Shown here: positions 25,669 to 34,112 of the stretch, piece after piece
How positions within the stretch are numbered: position 1 is the stretch's first letter
Layout of the letters: every line of letters starts with the position of its first letter
Assembly (NCBI GenBank): GCA_900540805.1
Contig: UQHL01000018.1
Span: 1-63,969, forward strand
DNA: 63,969 nt
Reading direction: 5' to 3'
Source of the DNA: an uncultured Eubacteriales bacterium
GTDB taxonomy: Bacteria; Bacillota; Clostridia; Christensenellales; Borkfalkiaceae
Notes under the pieces: generated by a model
Told to the model about the DNA's origin: nothing
The model's input: only the letters and a program-made list of their open reading frames with translations
Database searches by the model: none
Translations under genes and position numbers: made by a program

Positions 25669-26118
25669 ATGATAAGACGGTTTTTTATAGCGATAAACGT
25701 AATTCTTTTTCTTCTATCGCTGTTCTTTCTGATAAAGACGGCGACGGACAAAAAGGAAATCAACCGTTATTACGGAGAAAAATTTTCGTACACCGAAACG
25801 GCGGGCGGCGAAGTCGAGCTTGAGATGTCAGACGGAGAAACCGTGCGATTGCGCTTTGATAAAGAAGTGGTAAAAGCGGAGCAATCGTACAGAGTAAAGG
25901 ACAGAGCCGGGCAGATATATCTGACAACATTCATATATTCCTACGCACGGGAAAAGGAAATACATATCGAGAGAAAATTTACGGATATGCTCGGAGAACT
26001 CCGTTTGCACAACGCGCTCTATGCGGTCGGATACAAGAGAGAACAGACCGCAGACGCGGACTTGGATTTCACCTCGGACAAGCGGTGGTACGTCAATTTC
26101 ATAAGCACAATATTTTAA
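25669..26118 (+). CDS. Hypothetical membrane-anchored protein
   Basis: 149 residues. One N-terminal membrane segment (FFIAINVILFLLSLFFLI, about 4-21), then a soluble, probably extracytoplasmic part with alternating strands (VELEMSDGETVRLRFDKEVVKAE). No family recognised. Co-directional within the mobilisation operon, 18 bases after ArdC. Could be an entry-exclusion or transfer-accessory protein, but nothing in the sequence proves it. Confidence 0.6.
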   Translation: MIRRFFIAINVILFLLSLFFLIKTATDKKEINRYYGEKFSYTETAGGEVELEMSDGETVRLRFDKEVVKAEQSYRVKDRAGQIYLTTFIYSYAREKEIHIERKFTDMLGELRLHNALYAVGYKREQTADADLDFTSDKRWYVNFISTIF

Positions 26119-26137
26119 GAAAAAAAGGAGACGAAAA

Positions 26138-26530
26138 ATGAAAGAAAGAAATTTCAGATTCAGAAAAAGTTTTGCGGAAGTCATCAGGGTGATGGACGAC
26201 AAACAGGCAGGCAAATTCATCAAAGCGGTATGCGATTACGTTTTTGACGGAAGAGGTTACGACGGGAACGACACGGCGATCAAGACGGCGTTCACGCTCG
26301 TAAAGGTTACGTTGGACGCCGAGAAAACGGACAGAGAGAACGGTAGACGCGGCGGGATCAAAAGCAGAGAAATCCGCAAGGCGCAGGATCAAAAGCCGAG
26401 CGTGGCAAAGGTTATCGCCGGCGGAATTATGGCAGGCGAGATGCTGAAAAGTATCCTTGAAAGTCAGAACGAACAGTCGGACGAAGATGACGAACCCACT
26501 GAAAATAAGTTTGAAAAAGGGGGCTTTTGA
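26138..26530 (+). CDS. Conserved hypothetical protein (DUF6291-like)
   Basis: 130 residues. The start follows AAGGAGACGAAAA. The first 75 residues (FRKSFAEVIRVMDDKQAGKFIKAVCDYVFDGRGYDGNDTAIKTAFTLVKVTLDAEK) resemble the short helical domain found in DUF6291 proteins and phage replisome-organiser-like genes; the C-terminus is acidic and variable. Family assignment from memory of the pattern only. Lies just upstream of the candidate oriT. Confidence 0.55.
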   Translation: MKERNFRFRKSFAEVIRVMDDKQAGKFIKAVCDYVFDGRGYDGNDTAIKTAFTLVKVTLDAEKTDRENGRRGGIKSREIRKAQDQKPSVAKVIAGGIMAGEMLKSILESQNEQSDEDDEPTENKFEKGGF

Positions 26531-26539
26531 GAAGCAGGA

Positions 26540-26600
26540 TAAGGTTTTCCCAAACTATCGGGAAAACGATATGAAGAACAAGTCGGAAACCGACTTTTCA
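26540..26600. other. Candidate ICE origin of transfer (oriT)
   Basis: Two perfect inverted repeats in an 84-base gap just upstream of the relaxase accessory gene: GTTTTCCC (26544-26551) with GGGAAAAC (26560-26567), and AAGTCGG (26580-26586) with CCGACTT (26590-26596). Position and paired hairpins fit an oriT served by the split relaxase downstream. No nick site recognised. Confidence 0.45.
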
Positions 26601-26614
26601 GAAAGGAGGCTGAA

Positions 26615-27067
26615 ATGGGCAGAAAAATAAAATTCGATAAGAACTGCGGCAGTAAATTCATCACGATCGACGACGAGAAGAAGTGGGAATTGATCCGCGA
26701 AATTGCAACGGTAAAAAGATACGAGAGCAGCTTCAATGCGATCGTCAACGACGCGCTTGCGTTCGGACTTCCCGAACTGCACAAAAGACTGTTCGACAAG
26801 GTACAGCTTGACGGCGAAGAAAAAGCCGTGAGCGTTCCGAAAGAATACAGCGTGGACGCGTTCTATTTTGAACTGATACGACTGATGAAAGAAATCATCG
26901 CAAACCAAGTGGTGGAGAAACGACTGATATGCTCCATCTTCAATCTTCTCTCGTTATGGGCGGACGGAACGCGGTCAGGCGAAAATTTCAGGAAAGGATT
27001 TCTGAAAGACACGCCGGACTTCATCGTGAAAGACGAAGCAAGACTATTGAAAGAAGCGGGGAGGTAA
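26615..27067 (+). CDS. Putative relaxosome accessory protein
   Basis: 150 residues. The start follows AGGAGGCTGAA. The N-terminal part (FITIDDEKKWELIREIATVKRYESSFNAIVNDALAFGLPELHKRL) could be a ribbon-helix-helix or MobC-like DNA-binding fold; the rest is helical. It lies between the candidate oriT and the relaxase, where MobC/Nic-accessory genes usually sit. The relaxase frame opens immediately after its TAA. Function inferred from position. Confidence 0.5.
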   Translation: MGRKIKFDKNCGSKFITIDDEKKWELIREIATVKRYESSFNAIVNDALAFGLPELHKRLFDKVQLDGEEKAVSVPKEYSVDAFYFELIRLMKEIIANQVVEKRLICSIFNLLSLWADGTRSGENFRKGFLKDTPDFIVKDEARLLKEAGR

Positions 27068-27073
27068 ACGACA

Positions 27074-27560
27074 ATCAGCAATCAACCGGTCGTACTGAAT
27101 ATACAATACACGCCGTACCGCTTGCCGAAGAACGCGAGCGGACTTGAAAGAGCGGCGCACGAAGCGGAGCGCGGATTTTACGATATGACGGGCGGCAAAA
27201 ACGTCTATGACTATATCACGACGGAAGGAAAAATCACGGGTAAGAAAACGGGACAAATCACCGCGCTCGAATACCTGCAAAAATCCACGGGCGTGTTCAA
27301 CGGCGACGGAATGATTTCCGCGGAGCAAGTGGAAGAAATGAAAGCGCGGCTGAAAAAGAACGAGGGAAATATCTATCACGGATTTATCTCTCTGAATGAG
27401 GAACAATCGTACAAGATCGACACGCCCGAAAAGTGTATCGGACTAATCAAAAACACGTTCGGTCAGTTTTTGGAGGACGCGAAATTCAACAGGAAGAACA
27501 TCGACCTGATGTGCGCGTTGCACCTCGACAAGCCGCATCATCTGCATATCCACTTTGTCT
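27074..27560 (+). CDS. Relaxase (MobP-type), 5' exon, interrupted by a group II intron
   Basis: The frame opens after the TAA at 27065-27067 and reads ISNQPVVLNIQYTPYRLPKNASGL, which looks like the first strand of a relaxase. The first conventional start is TTG 27122, which would remove that strand. GGGGAGG (27058-27064) is 9 bases from ATC 27074, so a non-canonical start (ATC, or ACG at 27068) is suspected. The exon ends with the metal-binding motif HHLHIHF (about residues 153-159) and joins in frame to 30043 after intron removal, giving HFV-F-WEKEP and a protein of about 441 residues. The relaxase nicks oriT and pilots the strand to VirD4. Reading through the intron would stop at 27640. Confidence 0.8.
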
Positions 27561-28124
27561 GTGCGCCCATAAGGGGCAAAGTAAATCCGCAAATAGCAAT
27601 GCGGCAGGCACGAGATTTCAAGCCTGTGGTCAATGGCTAACCCGAAGGGGAAACCCTGAACGGAACAACAGCACGCCAATAAAACCGAAAGTCGGCAAGT
27701 TATCATGCCGCGACTGAACGGTGAGACCAAAAGTTCATATAAGGATAAAACCTAAACTGGCTGAACGGCAGTCCGAGGAAACCGTGTGGAAGTTCATAGC
27801 GGAAGATAACTATAAACGCTATGCTGTACATCTCCTGTCAGAAAATCTGACTGAAAGGAGCGAAATCGAATGTACAGTCCGTATGTATAAGCATAAAAGG
27901 ACGAAAACCGTATCCGAGAATGGACGAAGCTAAGTTACTTTGTTACTAAATGGGGATTACCTAAGTCGGAACGCCTAAAAAAAAAGGCTATGCGCAGCGG
28001 TGCTGAATATCCGATATGGTAACGGAGTCTTCATAGTAGTCAGAGTGCGTTAATGGCGCATACATGGCGAAGGAAGGCAGTTTATTCATTCAATATTAAA
28101 TTAAAGGAGGGCGCGCGAGGCGCA

Positions 28125-29936
28125 ATGAGAAGTCCATTAATTATATTGAAAAGTCTGCAAGAGCATTCAGCTCAAACAACCTATACTTACGAGAGATTGT
28201 ACAGAAATCTGTTCAATGCAGAGTTCTTTTGGCAGGCATACCAAAACATTTATGCCAGCAAGGGAAACATGACGGCAGGAATAGACGGAAAGACAATCGA
28301 TGCAATGAGTATAGAGAGAATCGAAAAGATAATCTCGTCCCTTAAAGACGAAAGTTATCAACCTAAACCTGCGCGGCGAAAATATATTCCGAAGAAAAAC
28401 GGAAAGTTTCGTCCGCTAGGCATTCCGTCCATAGACGATAAACTGGTACAGGAAGTAGTGAGAATGCTTCTCGAAGCCGTCTATGAAGATAGTTTTGAAG
28501 ACACTTCACACGGTTTCAGACCTGACAAAAGCTGTCATACCGCACTATTGCAGATACAAAAGCGGTTCAGCAGGTGCAAATGGTTTGTAGAGGGAGACAT
28601 AAAAGGCTTCTTCGACAATATAGACCATGAAGTCCTTATATCCATTATGCGAAAAAGAATTAAAGATGAAAGGTTCATAAACCTTATCCGCAAATTTCTT
28701 AAAGCAGGATATATGGAAGACATGGTTTTCCATAACACTTACAGCGGTACACCGCAGGGCGGTATTCTAAGTCCTATACTTGCGAATATCTATTTAGACC
28801 AATTTGACAAGTATATCAAGGAATACAAGCACAGCTTTGACAAAGGCAAAACGAGGGCATACAACCGCGAATACCTTAAACTCAGTTGGCGCAGACATGC
28901 TCTGGTAGCAAAGGCAGATAACGCCGAGACCGACAAAGAGCGTATGTCGATACTGGCTGAAATCAAGAAGTTGGATTTACAGCATAAGTCTATGCCGTGC
29001 AAAGACCCTATGGACGAAAACTACAGGAGATTACAGTATGTACGATATGCCGACGATTTCCTTATCGGCGTAATCGGTGCAAAAGCCGATGCCGAAAGAA
29101 TCAAAAAGGATATAGGCATGTTCATATCGGAAAAACTGAAACTGGAGCTTTCACAGGAAAAGACGTTGATAACAAAAGCGACCGACAAGGCGAGATTTCT
29201 CGGATTTGACATTAGAGTAACACCGCAAAGCAATCAGACCAAGCGAACAAAGAAAGGAATCGCGGCAAGGAATTTCAGCGGACATATCATGCTTGAAGTC
29301 CCTACTTCGGTAATACAGGCTAAACTGCTTTCACTCGGTGCAATGAAAATTAAGGTGGTAAACGGAACGGAAATATGGAAACCTAAGCGACGGGAACCGT
29401 TGGTCGGCAGGGAGGATATTTATATTCTCACGCAATACAACGGCGAAGTGCGCGGATTCTGTAACTACTATTGCATAGCGAATAACCGTTCCAAGCTACA
29501 TAAGTTCAGAAACATCATGGAATACAGCTTTTACAAAACACTGGCAAGTAAATACCGAATTTCCAAACGGAAGATAATTGCGAAACACCGCGAGGGTAAA
29601 CAAATCGGCGTCAGATATACGGACGAAAATGGGACGGAGAAACTCAGAGTGTTTTGGAAGGGCAGCCTTAAAAGGGAAAACTTTGCAAAAAGCAATGAAG
29701 CAGATGTTCTCTATAAACCCGTACATTTGACTAAGAAGCCCACCTTGTTCCAAAGATTTCAAGCAAACAGGTGTGAATGGTGCGGAGCCGAGACAGATGA
29801 TTTGGTAGTACATCAGGTACGCAGTCTCAAAGGATTAGACAATGAGAAACCGTGGAATGTTCTCATGAAGAAAATCAACCGAAAAACATTGATTGTGTGC
29901 CGAGAATGTCATGCCATGATTCATAAAGCAGACTAA
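28125..29936 (+). CDS. ltrA: Group II intron-encoded reverse transcriptase/maturase
   Basis: 603 residues from ATG 28125 (MRSPLIILKSLQEHSAQ); the frame is open upstream to 28053 but the shorter start matches related proteins. Reverse transcriptase domain about 45-340 with GIDGKT, GFRPDKSCHTAL, EGDIKGFFDNIDH, GTPQGGILSPILANI and the catalytic YADD (VRYADDFLIG). A maturase domain X follows (about 400-510). The C-terminal HNH endonuclease has CEWCG and CRECHAMIH. All catalytic motifs are intact, so the protein should support splicing and retrohoming. Confidence 0.95.
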   Translation: MRSPLIILKSLQEHSAQTTYTYERLYRNLFNAEFFWQAYQNIYASKGNMTAGIDGKTIDAMSIERIEKIISSLKDESYQPKPARRKYIPKKNGKFRPLGIPSIDDKLVQEVVRMLLEAVYEDSFEDTSHGFRPDKSCHTALLQIQKRFSRCKWFVEGDIKGFFDNIDHEVLISIMRKRIKDERFINLIRKFLKAGYMEDMVFHNTYSGTPQGGILSPILANIYLDQFDKYIKEYKHSFDKGKTRAYNREYLKLSWRRHALVAKADNAETDKERMSILAEIKKLDLQHKSMPCKDPMDENYRRLQYVRYADDFLIGVIGAKADAERIKKDIGMFISEKLKLELSQEKTLITKATDKARFLGFDIRVTPQSNQTKRTKKGIAARNFSGHIMLEVPTSVIQAKLLSLGAMKIKVVNGTEIWKPKRREPLVGREDIYILTQYNGEVRGFCNYYCIANNRSKLHKFRNIMEYSFYKTLASKYRISKRKIIAKHREGKQIGVRYTDENGTEKLRVFWKGSLKRENFAKSNEADVLYKPVHLTKKPTLFQRFQANRCEWCGAETDDLVVHQVRSLKGLDNEKPWNVLMKKINRKTLIVCRECHAMIHKAD

Positions 29937-29947
29937 GAATAAATGGG

Positions 29948-29981
29948 GAGCCGGATACAGCGAGAGTTGTAAGTCCGGTTC
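29948..29981 (+). ncRNA. Group II intron domain V
   Basis: A 34-nt hairpin beginning GAGCCGGA and ending TCCGGTTC, with the catalytic AGC triad (in gAGCc) and a GAGA tetraloop. Twelve bases after the maturase stop codon. Confidence 0.92.
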
Positions 29982-30042
29982 CGGGGCGAGTGCCCGGAAA
30001 CCTGACATAGAAATATGTCAAGGCGCTGGGTACTTAGCCTAC

Positions 30043-30881
30043 TTTGGGAGAAAGAACCGACGTATAAAACCCAAAAAGGCACGTTCGGCTATCGTAGAAA
30101 AGGCAAGATAGATATGACGGCAATCAATAACTTATTCGTCCGAATCGGACTGTACATAGACAGCGACAGGGACAAGCTCTATAAAACGCGGGTGGAGGCG
30201 ATCAGAACGCTTCGGGGTATGACTTCCGTCAAAGCGGCGATGGGAAGCAGCGACGAGATAAGAAAGGAGATTTTGTCGCTTGCAAAGGACTTGCCGAAAA
30301 CAGGCAGGCTCTCCTACGGTAGCAAGGATATGGAAGCATACGTTGGGAGGGTAGATAAGATAGTCGATATGCTCATCGGCTATCAGGGACAAGCGCGGAA
30401 AGCGAACGCCCGGTTTTACAGAGAACTCGAAAGAAAGGAACGGGCGATCAAGAATATTTGCGGGATGCCCTATGCGCTCGCAAGGAAGAACATAGGGCTT
30501 GAAGAAATGGAACGGGACTTGCCGAAGTACCATAACAGGATTGACGAGAGTAAACTCACGATCATTCAGGATATAGAAGCCGACTATAAGAGGCGGCAAG
30601 GAAACCTCGTTCTCAAACTCGCAAAGTACATAAAACCCGAAATTTACGAAAAACCGAGATTCGGAAAGCTGAAACCGAGCGATACGAACCACAAACGCCG
30701 ACTTGCGATGTCCCGCCGTAAAATCAAATCTCTGTTCGGAAAATTTCTGCGCTCTTTCGGAGAGGACAGCGAACTGTTGGAACGTGATTTTTCCCGCAGG
30801 TTGCAGGAAGTCGAAGAAGAAATGGAGGAAAAGCGCAAACGGGAAAACGGAGAAAGACTGGAGGTGAATAGTAAGGATTGA
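30043..30881 (+). CDS. Relaxase, 3' exon
   Basis: Codes for the C-terminal about 279 residues of the relaxase, starting F-WEKEPTYKTQKGTFGYRRKGKID and continuing as a basic, helical region (for example RKANARFYRELERKERAIKNI, a coiled coil EVEEEMEEKRKRE at the end). The frame is open upstream into the intron (ATG 30015), but that part is intron domain VI. The stop overlaps the TTG start of the coupling protein (TTGA at 30878-30881), so relaxase and coupling protein are translationally coupled. Confidence 0.85.
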
Positions 30882-32407
30882 ACAGAAAAGAAGGAACAAA
30901 ACATAGAAAGAGGAAATCGAACAAACTCAAAATCTTATTTTGGGCGATTCTGTTCGCGTTTGTATCCGTACTCATTCTGTATCTGTTTTCGCTCGGCGGT
31001 GAGAACGGGATAGCCGAAATCCTGAATATGCGGGATTATTGGTTGTCCGTCGGCGTTGCGAACGGACTGATACTCATCGGGTATCTGATGATGTATCGGG
31101 TGGACGCGCAGAATATCGCCCTGAACGAAAACGACCTTGAAGATACGGAGTGGCTGTCGGTCAAGCGCCTGAAAAAATTAAAAGAATTTCAGGTGTACGA
31201 CTATAAAGCAGCGGACAGCAAGCAGGACGGAATCGTCATCGGCGCGGAGAAAAAGGGCGGAAACGTTGAAGTGATAACGACAAGTCAGTTGCACGCGCTC
31301 ATCGTCGGTACGACGGGTAGCGGTAAAACGACGGGCTTCGTCGATCAGAATATAGCGGTTTTGGGGAAAAGCCAAAGCAAGCCGAGCATCGTCATATCCG
31401 ATCCGAAGAAAGAACTTTACGAAAAGCACGCAAAGAACCTTGAAAAGCAGGGATATAAAATCTCCGTTCTCGATCTGCGCGAGCCGTACAGTTCCGAACG
31501 GTGGAACCCGATGAACGTGCTGCTGAGAAGAATCCGCTTGGTAAAAGACCTTGAAAACAACTTGGAGCAGAAAGACGGGAAATATTACGGCGCGGGCGAA
31601 GTGTTTCTTTCTTACCGCGACGCAAGAACGCGTATGCAGGAGTTAAAGGACGAAATCTACGAAAACGCGCAGGACCTTGTGTACACGCTATGTCCCGTTC
31701 AGAATAAAGACCAACCGACTTGGGAGCAGGGAGCAAGGAATCTTATTTTCGGCTTCGTGCTTGCAATGTGCGAGGACTGTATCAAAGGAAAGCTCGACGA
31801 AAAACAACTCGTGCTTTTCAACGTCTATCACAATATCTGCAAGTATTGTTCGGAAGATACGACGATGCTCAAAAAATACCTGATGGAAGGGAGAGATGAA
31901 TTTTCAAAAGTCAGAGGGTTGGTAAACACCGTGCTTATTACCTCGGACAAAACGCTAACGAGTTATTTGTCCGAAGTAAACAGTTATATGCAACAGTTGT
32001 CCGACGACGGCATTATGTCGATGACCGCCGAAAACGACCTTGACATCGTGAACTTGGACGAACAGCCGAACGCGGTATTCATCATCGTGCCGGACGAAAG
32101 GTTTACGCGCCACCGCTTTGTCACTCTGTTTATTACGCAGATGTATAAAGAACTTGTGGAAAAGGCGAACCTAAATCTCCGTCGCGGCGAAAAAGATACG
32201 GCGATTCTCAAACGGAACACCTATTTCGTCTTGGACGAATTTGCGAATCTTCCGAAGTTTGACAACATCGAAGGTATGGTAACGGTAGCGCGTTCGCGCG
32301 GAATCCGGTTCCTGTTCGTATTGCAGAGTTATTCACAGCTTACGGCAAAATACGGACGGGACGTCGGGGACATTATCAAGACGAATTGCAACGAGTTCGT
32401 TCCTTAG
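30878..32407 (+). CDS. VirD4/TraG-like type IV coupling protein, N-terminal part (gene split by the IME)
   Basis: The first 505 codons (to 32392) are genuine; the last few (EFVP) come from the inserted element. Two N-terminal membrane segments (ILFWAILFAFVSVLILYLF and SVGVANGLILIGYLMMY, within residues 18-70), Walker A VGTTGSGKTT (about 143-152), Walker B YFVLDEFAN (about 448-456), and a QSYSQL motif. The C-terminal 235 codons lie at 45239-45943. Joined at the shared AACG the sequence reads TNCN-VKIFIG, the conserved VirD4 phrasing, for about 739 residues. The truncated product has its ATPase motifs but lacks the C-terminal portion and is probably not functional for transfer. Confidence 0.9.
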   Translation: MNRKEGTKHRKRKSNKLKILFWAILFAFVSVLILYLFSLGGENGIAEILNMRDYWLSVGVANGLILIGYLMMYRVDAQNIALNENDLEDTEWLSVKRLKKLKEFQVYDYKAADSKQDGIVIGAEKKGGNVEVITTSQLHALIVGTTGSGKTTGFVDQNIAVLGKSQSKPSIVISDPKKELYEKHAKNLEKQGYKISVLDLREPYSSERWNPMNVLLRRIRLVKDLENNLEQKDGKYYGAGEVFLSYRDARTRMQELKDEIYENAQDLVYTLCPVQNKDQPTWEQGARNLIFGFVLAMCEDCIKGKLDEKQLVLFNVYHNICKYCSEDTTMLKKYLMEGRDEFSKVRGLVNTVLITSDKTLTSYLSEVNSYMQQLSDDGIMSMTAENDLDIVNLDEQPNAVFIIVPDERFTRHRFVTLFITQMYKELVEKANLNLRRGEKDTAILKRNTYFVLDEFANLPKFDNIEGMVTVARSRGIRFLFVLQSYSQLTAKYGRDVGDIIKTNCNEFVP

Positions 32408-32413
32408 GGATAG
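32396..32413. repeat. IME left terminal inverted repeat
   Basis: TTCGTTCCTTAGGGATAG, 16 of 18 identical to the reverse complement of 45214-45231. In the circular form the two arms would flank a 10-base centre TAGGAACGAG whose middle dinucleotide AA lies in the AACG shared with the target. This is the expected symmetry of a large serine recombinase attP site. Confidence 0.8.
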
Positions 32414-32447
32414 TAAATAAAAATTAAAAAAGGGGACAACCAAAAGA

Positions 32448-32573
32448 GTGAATAGAATAAGAAAAAACGCATCTGAGAGAATAGCAATCTACAATCCGAT
32501 TTATGATTTCAGGGAAGAAATACGGCAATATTTCTGTCGAAAAACAATTTGTGATAACAGGGGAGTAGTGTAG
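32448..32573 (+). CDS. Small hypothetical protein (41 aa) at the IME left end
   Basis: A GTG-initiated frame (VNRIRKNASERIAIYNPIYDFREEIRQYF, shown here only in part) ending at TAG 32571-32573. Upstream AAGGGGACAACC could serve as a weak ribosome-binding site. No family recognised; just left of the candidate oriT. Confidence 0.3.
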   Translation: MNRIRKNASERIAIYNPIYDFREEIRQYFCRKTICDNRGVV

Positions 32574-32579
32574 GCGTAA

Positions 32580-32660
32580 CGGTCATAGCGAGGTACGCAT
32601 TTGGCTTGCCAAATACCGAGCGTAACCGCTCGCCTCGTTAGGGCAACTGCGTTTCCCTAA
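32580..32660. other. Candidate IME origin of transfer (oriT)
   Basis: A dense set of nested inverted repeats 40-120 bases upstream of mobC: ATTTGGC-TT-GCCAAAT (32599-32614), GAGCG-TAAC-CGCTC (32618-32631), an outer CGAGG (32589-32593) with CCTCG (32633-32637), followed by GGGCAACTGCGTTTCCC. Position before mobC-mobA fits an oriT. Exact nick site not identifiable by eye. Confidence 0.55.
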
Positions 32661-32697
32661 AACCCTTATTGAGAGCGAAAAATAAAAGGAGGAAAAC

Positions 32698-33012
32698 GTG
32701 AGTAACAGGACTCGACCGTATGCCTACACATTCAGGGTAACGGAAAATGAACGTAAAATCATAGACGAAAAAATCAAATCAAGCGGATTGACGATGACCG
32801 CTTTCATCATAAAGGCTATTACAAATAAGCCGATTGTAGTCTTTGCAAATTCAGGCGAAATTCTGAATGAATTAAAAAGGCAGGGCAACAACTTGAATCA
32901 GATAGTAAGAGCAAATTATTATGGTTTGGCAACAAAGCGAGAACTTCTATCTTGTGTGGAAGAATTGAAAAATACATATCGTGAGATTTCACAAGCCATA
33001 GAGGGGACGTAA
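32698..33012 (+). CDS. mobC: MobC-like relaxosome protein
   Basis: 104 residues from GTG 32698, after AAAAGGAGGAAAAC. The ribbon-helix-helix N-terminus (YTFRVTENERKIIDEKIKSSGLTMTAFIIKAI) and the C-terminal GNNLNQIVRANYYG motif are typical of bacterial mobilisation protein MobC, which helps to melt oriT for the relaxase. Its stop overlaps the relaxase start (TAATG). Confidence 0.88.
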   Translation: MSNRTRPYAYTFRVTENERKIIDEKIKSSGLTMTAFIIKAITNKPIVVFANSGEILNELKRQGNNLNQIVRANYYGLATKRELLSCVEELKNTYREISQAIEGT

Positions 33013-34112
33013 TGCCGTTATTCAAATGCACGTCAAGCAAGAGTACGCCACGAAAAGCAATATCGTATATAACCGATCCGAATAAAGCGGAGTTTGTTTC
33101 GGTCAGAAATTTGTTTGAGGACGAAGATTATGCAAGTCAATTTAATGAAACGACAAAGCGTTTCGGAAAGTGTAAAGGGTATGATGAGAGAAAATATTAT
33201 CATATAAAATTGTCCTGTGCAAGGAAAGATAATGTAAGCCCGCAGGCGGCGCAGAAGTATGCGGAGGAAATGGCGGCGTTATTGTTTTATAATCACGAAT
33301 GCGTAATCGCTACCCATACAGATACAAAAACCGTGCATAGCCATATTATCGTGAATGCTGTGGATTCAATTACAGGAAAGAAATTGCACATCAATTCCGA
33401 CGAATACGGCAGGATGAAAGACGAGGCAAATCGAATAGGTAAAAAATACGGTTTTAGTGAACTGAATTGGCGTAAAGGTGCAAAGCATAGACGCACGTCC
33501 GAAGAGAAGCATATCATCTTGAAGGGCGGAACAAGTTGGAAGGAAGAACTCAGAGAGGTTATTCAGGAAGGTATAACTGTATCGCGTAGCGAAAAAGAGT
33601 TTATAACCTACCTTCAAACGAATTACGGCGTAGAAATTACAAGAAACGGAAAAGATTTTTCTTATCTGCATCCACAGAAGAAAAAAGCAATCAGAGGAGA
33701 GCGGCTTGGCACGAATTATACAAAAAGCGAGGTATTAAAAAGAATTGGAGAACAGAATTACAGGCAGACGACCACAGCGGATTATCGACGGGGAAGAAGA
33801 AATATTCACGAACAATCCGGAACTTATCCGACTCGATTCGGCGGTGGACGAGTTAAAGGCGGTAACGCAGGGTGGCTTATTTCAGAAGGCATTGGCGCTA
33901 TCGAACGAGAAATGCAACAACTTAATCAGGCAGCAGACTTTGCTGATAGAGGACTTGACGCGGCAAGTGAAGAACGTAAAAGAGAGCAATTACGAAAACG
34001 TGCGGAACTTGACCGACAAAGTAGAGAGCGTGACGAGGCGGCTCGAAACGCTAATCAATCAGCAAGCGACAATGAAAGCGGAAACAGTTCAGGAAGTTCA
34101 AAGAGTCGCTGA
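33012..34112 (+). CDS. mobA: IME relaxase (MobA/VirD2-type, MobP)
   Basis: 366 residues. The N-terminal relaxase domain (about 1-200) has the motif HTDTKTVHSHIIVNAV, with the His residues of motif III (H, HxH, N) near 100-112, and an upstream YYHIKLSC motif. The C-terminal third is basic and low in complexity, ending in a Ser-rich tail. Within its last 368 bases a second long frame (33745-34326) starts in another phase. It would nick the IME oriT. Different family branch from the ICE relaxase, so the IME mobilises itself and only borrows the mating channel. Confidence 0.92.
   Translation: MPLFKCTSSKSTPRKAISYITDPNKAEFVSVRNLFEDEDYASQFNETTKRFGKCKGYDERKYYHIKLSCARKDNVSPQAAQKYAEEMAALLFYNHECVIATHTDTKTVHSHIIVNAVDSITGKKLHINSDEYGRMKDEANRIGKKYGFSELNWRKGAKHRRTSEEKHIILKGGTSWKEELREVIQEGITVSRSEKEFITYLQTNYGVEITRNGKDFSYLHPQKKKAIRGERLGTNYTKSEVLKRIGEQNYRQTTTADYRRGRRNIHEQSGTYPTRFGGGRVKGGNAGWLISEGIGAIEREMQQLNQAADFADRGLDAASEERKREQLRKRAELDRQSRERDEAARNANQSASDNESGNSSGSSKSR

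Larger units (their letters stand above)
27561..30042 (+). mobile_element. Group II intron with reverse transcriptase ORF
   Basis: About 2.48 kb. The 5' end GTGCGCCC fits the GUGYG consensus; the 3' end is ...GCCTAC (AY). Domain V is at 29948-29981. Exon pairing supports the borders: IBS1 TTGTCT (27555-27560) pairs fully, with one G-U, with EBS1 AGATAA (27804-27809), and IBS2 TATCC (27547-27551) pairs with EBS2 GGATA (27743-27747). Joining 27560 to 30043 restores the relaxase frame. It is inserted in the sense orientation, so splicing from the relaxase mRNA should restore function. Confidence 0.9.

Noticed and set aside
30132..30899. 255-codon reverse frame opposite the relaxase 3' exon
   Set aside because: The forward frame continues a recognised relaxase and overlaps the coupling protein start; the reverse frame has no recognisable motifs.
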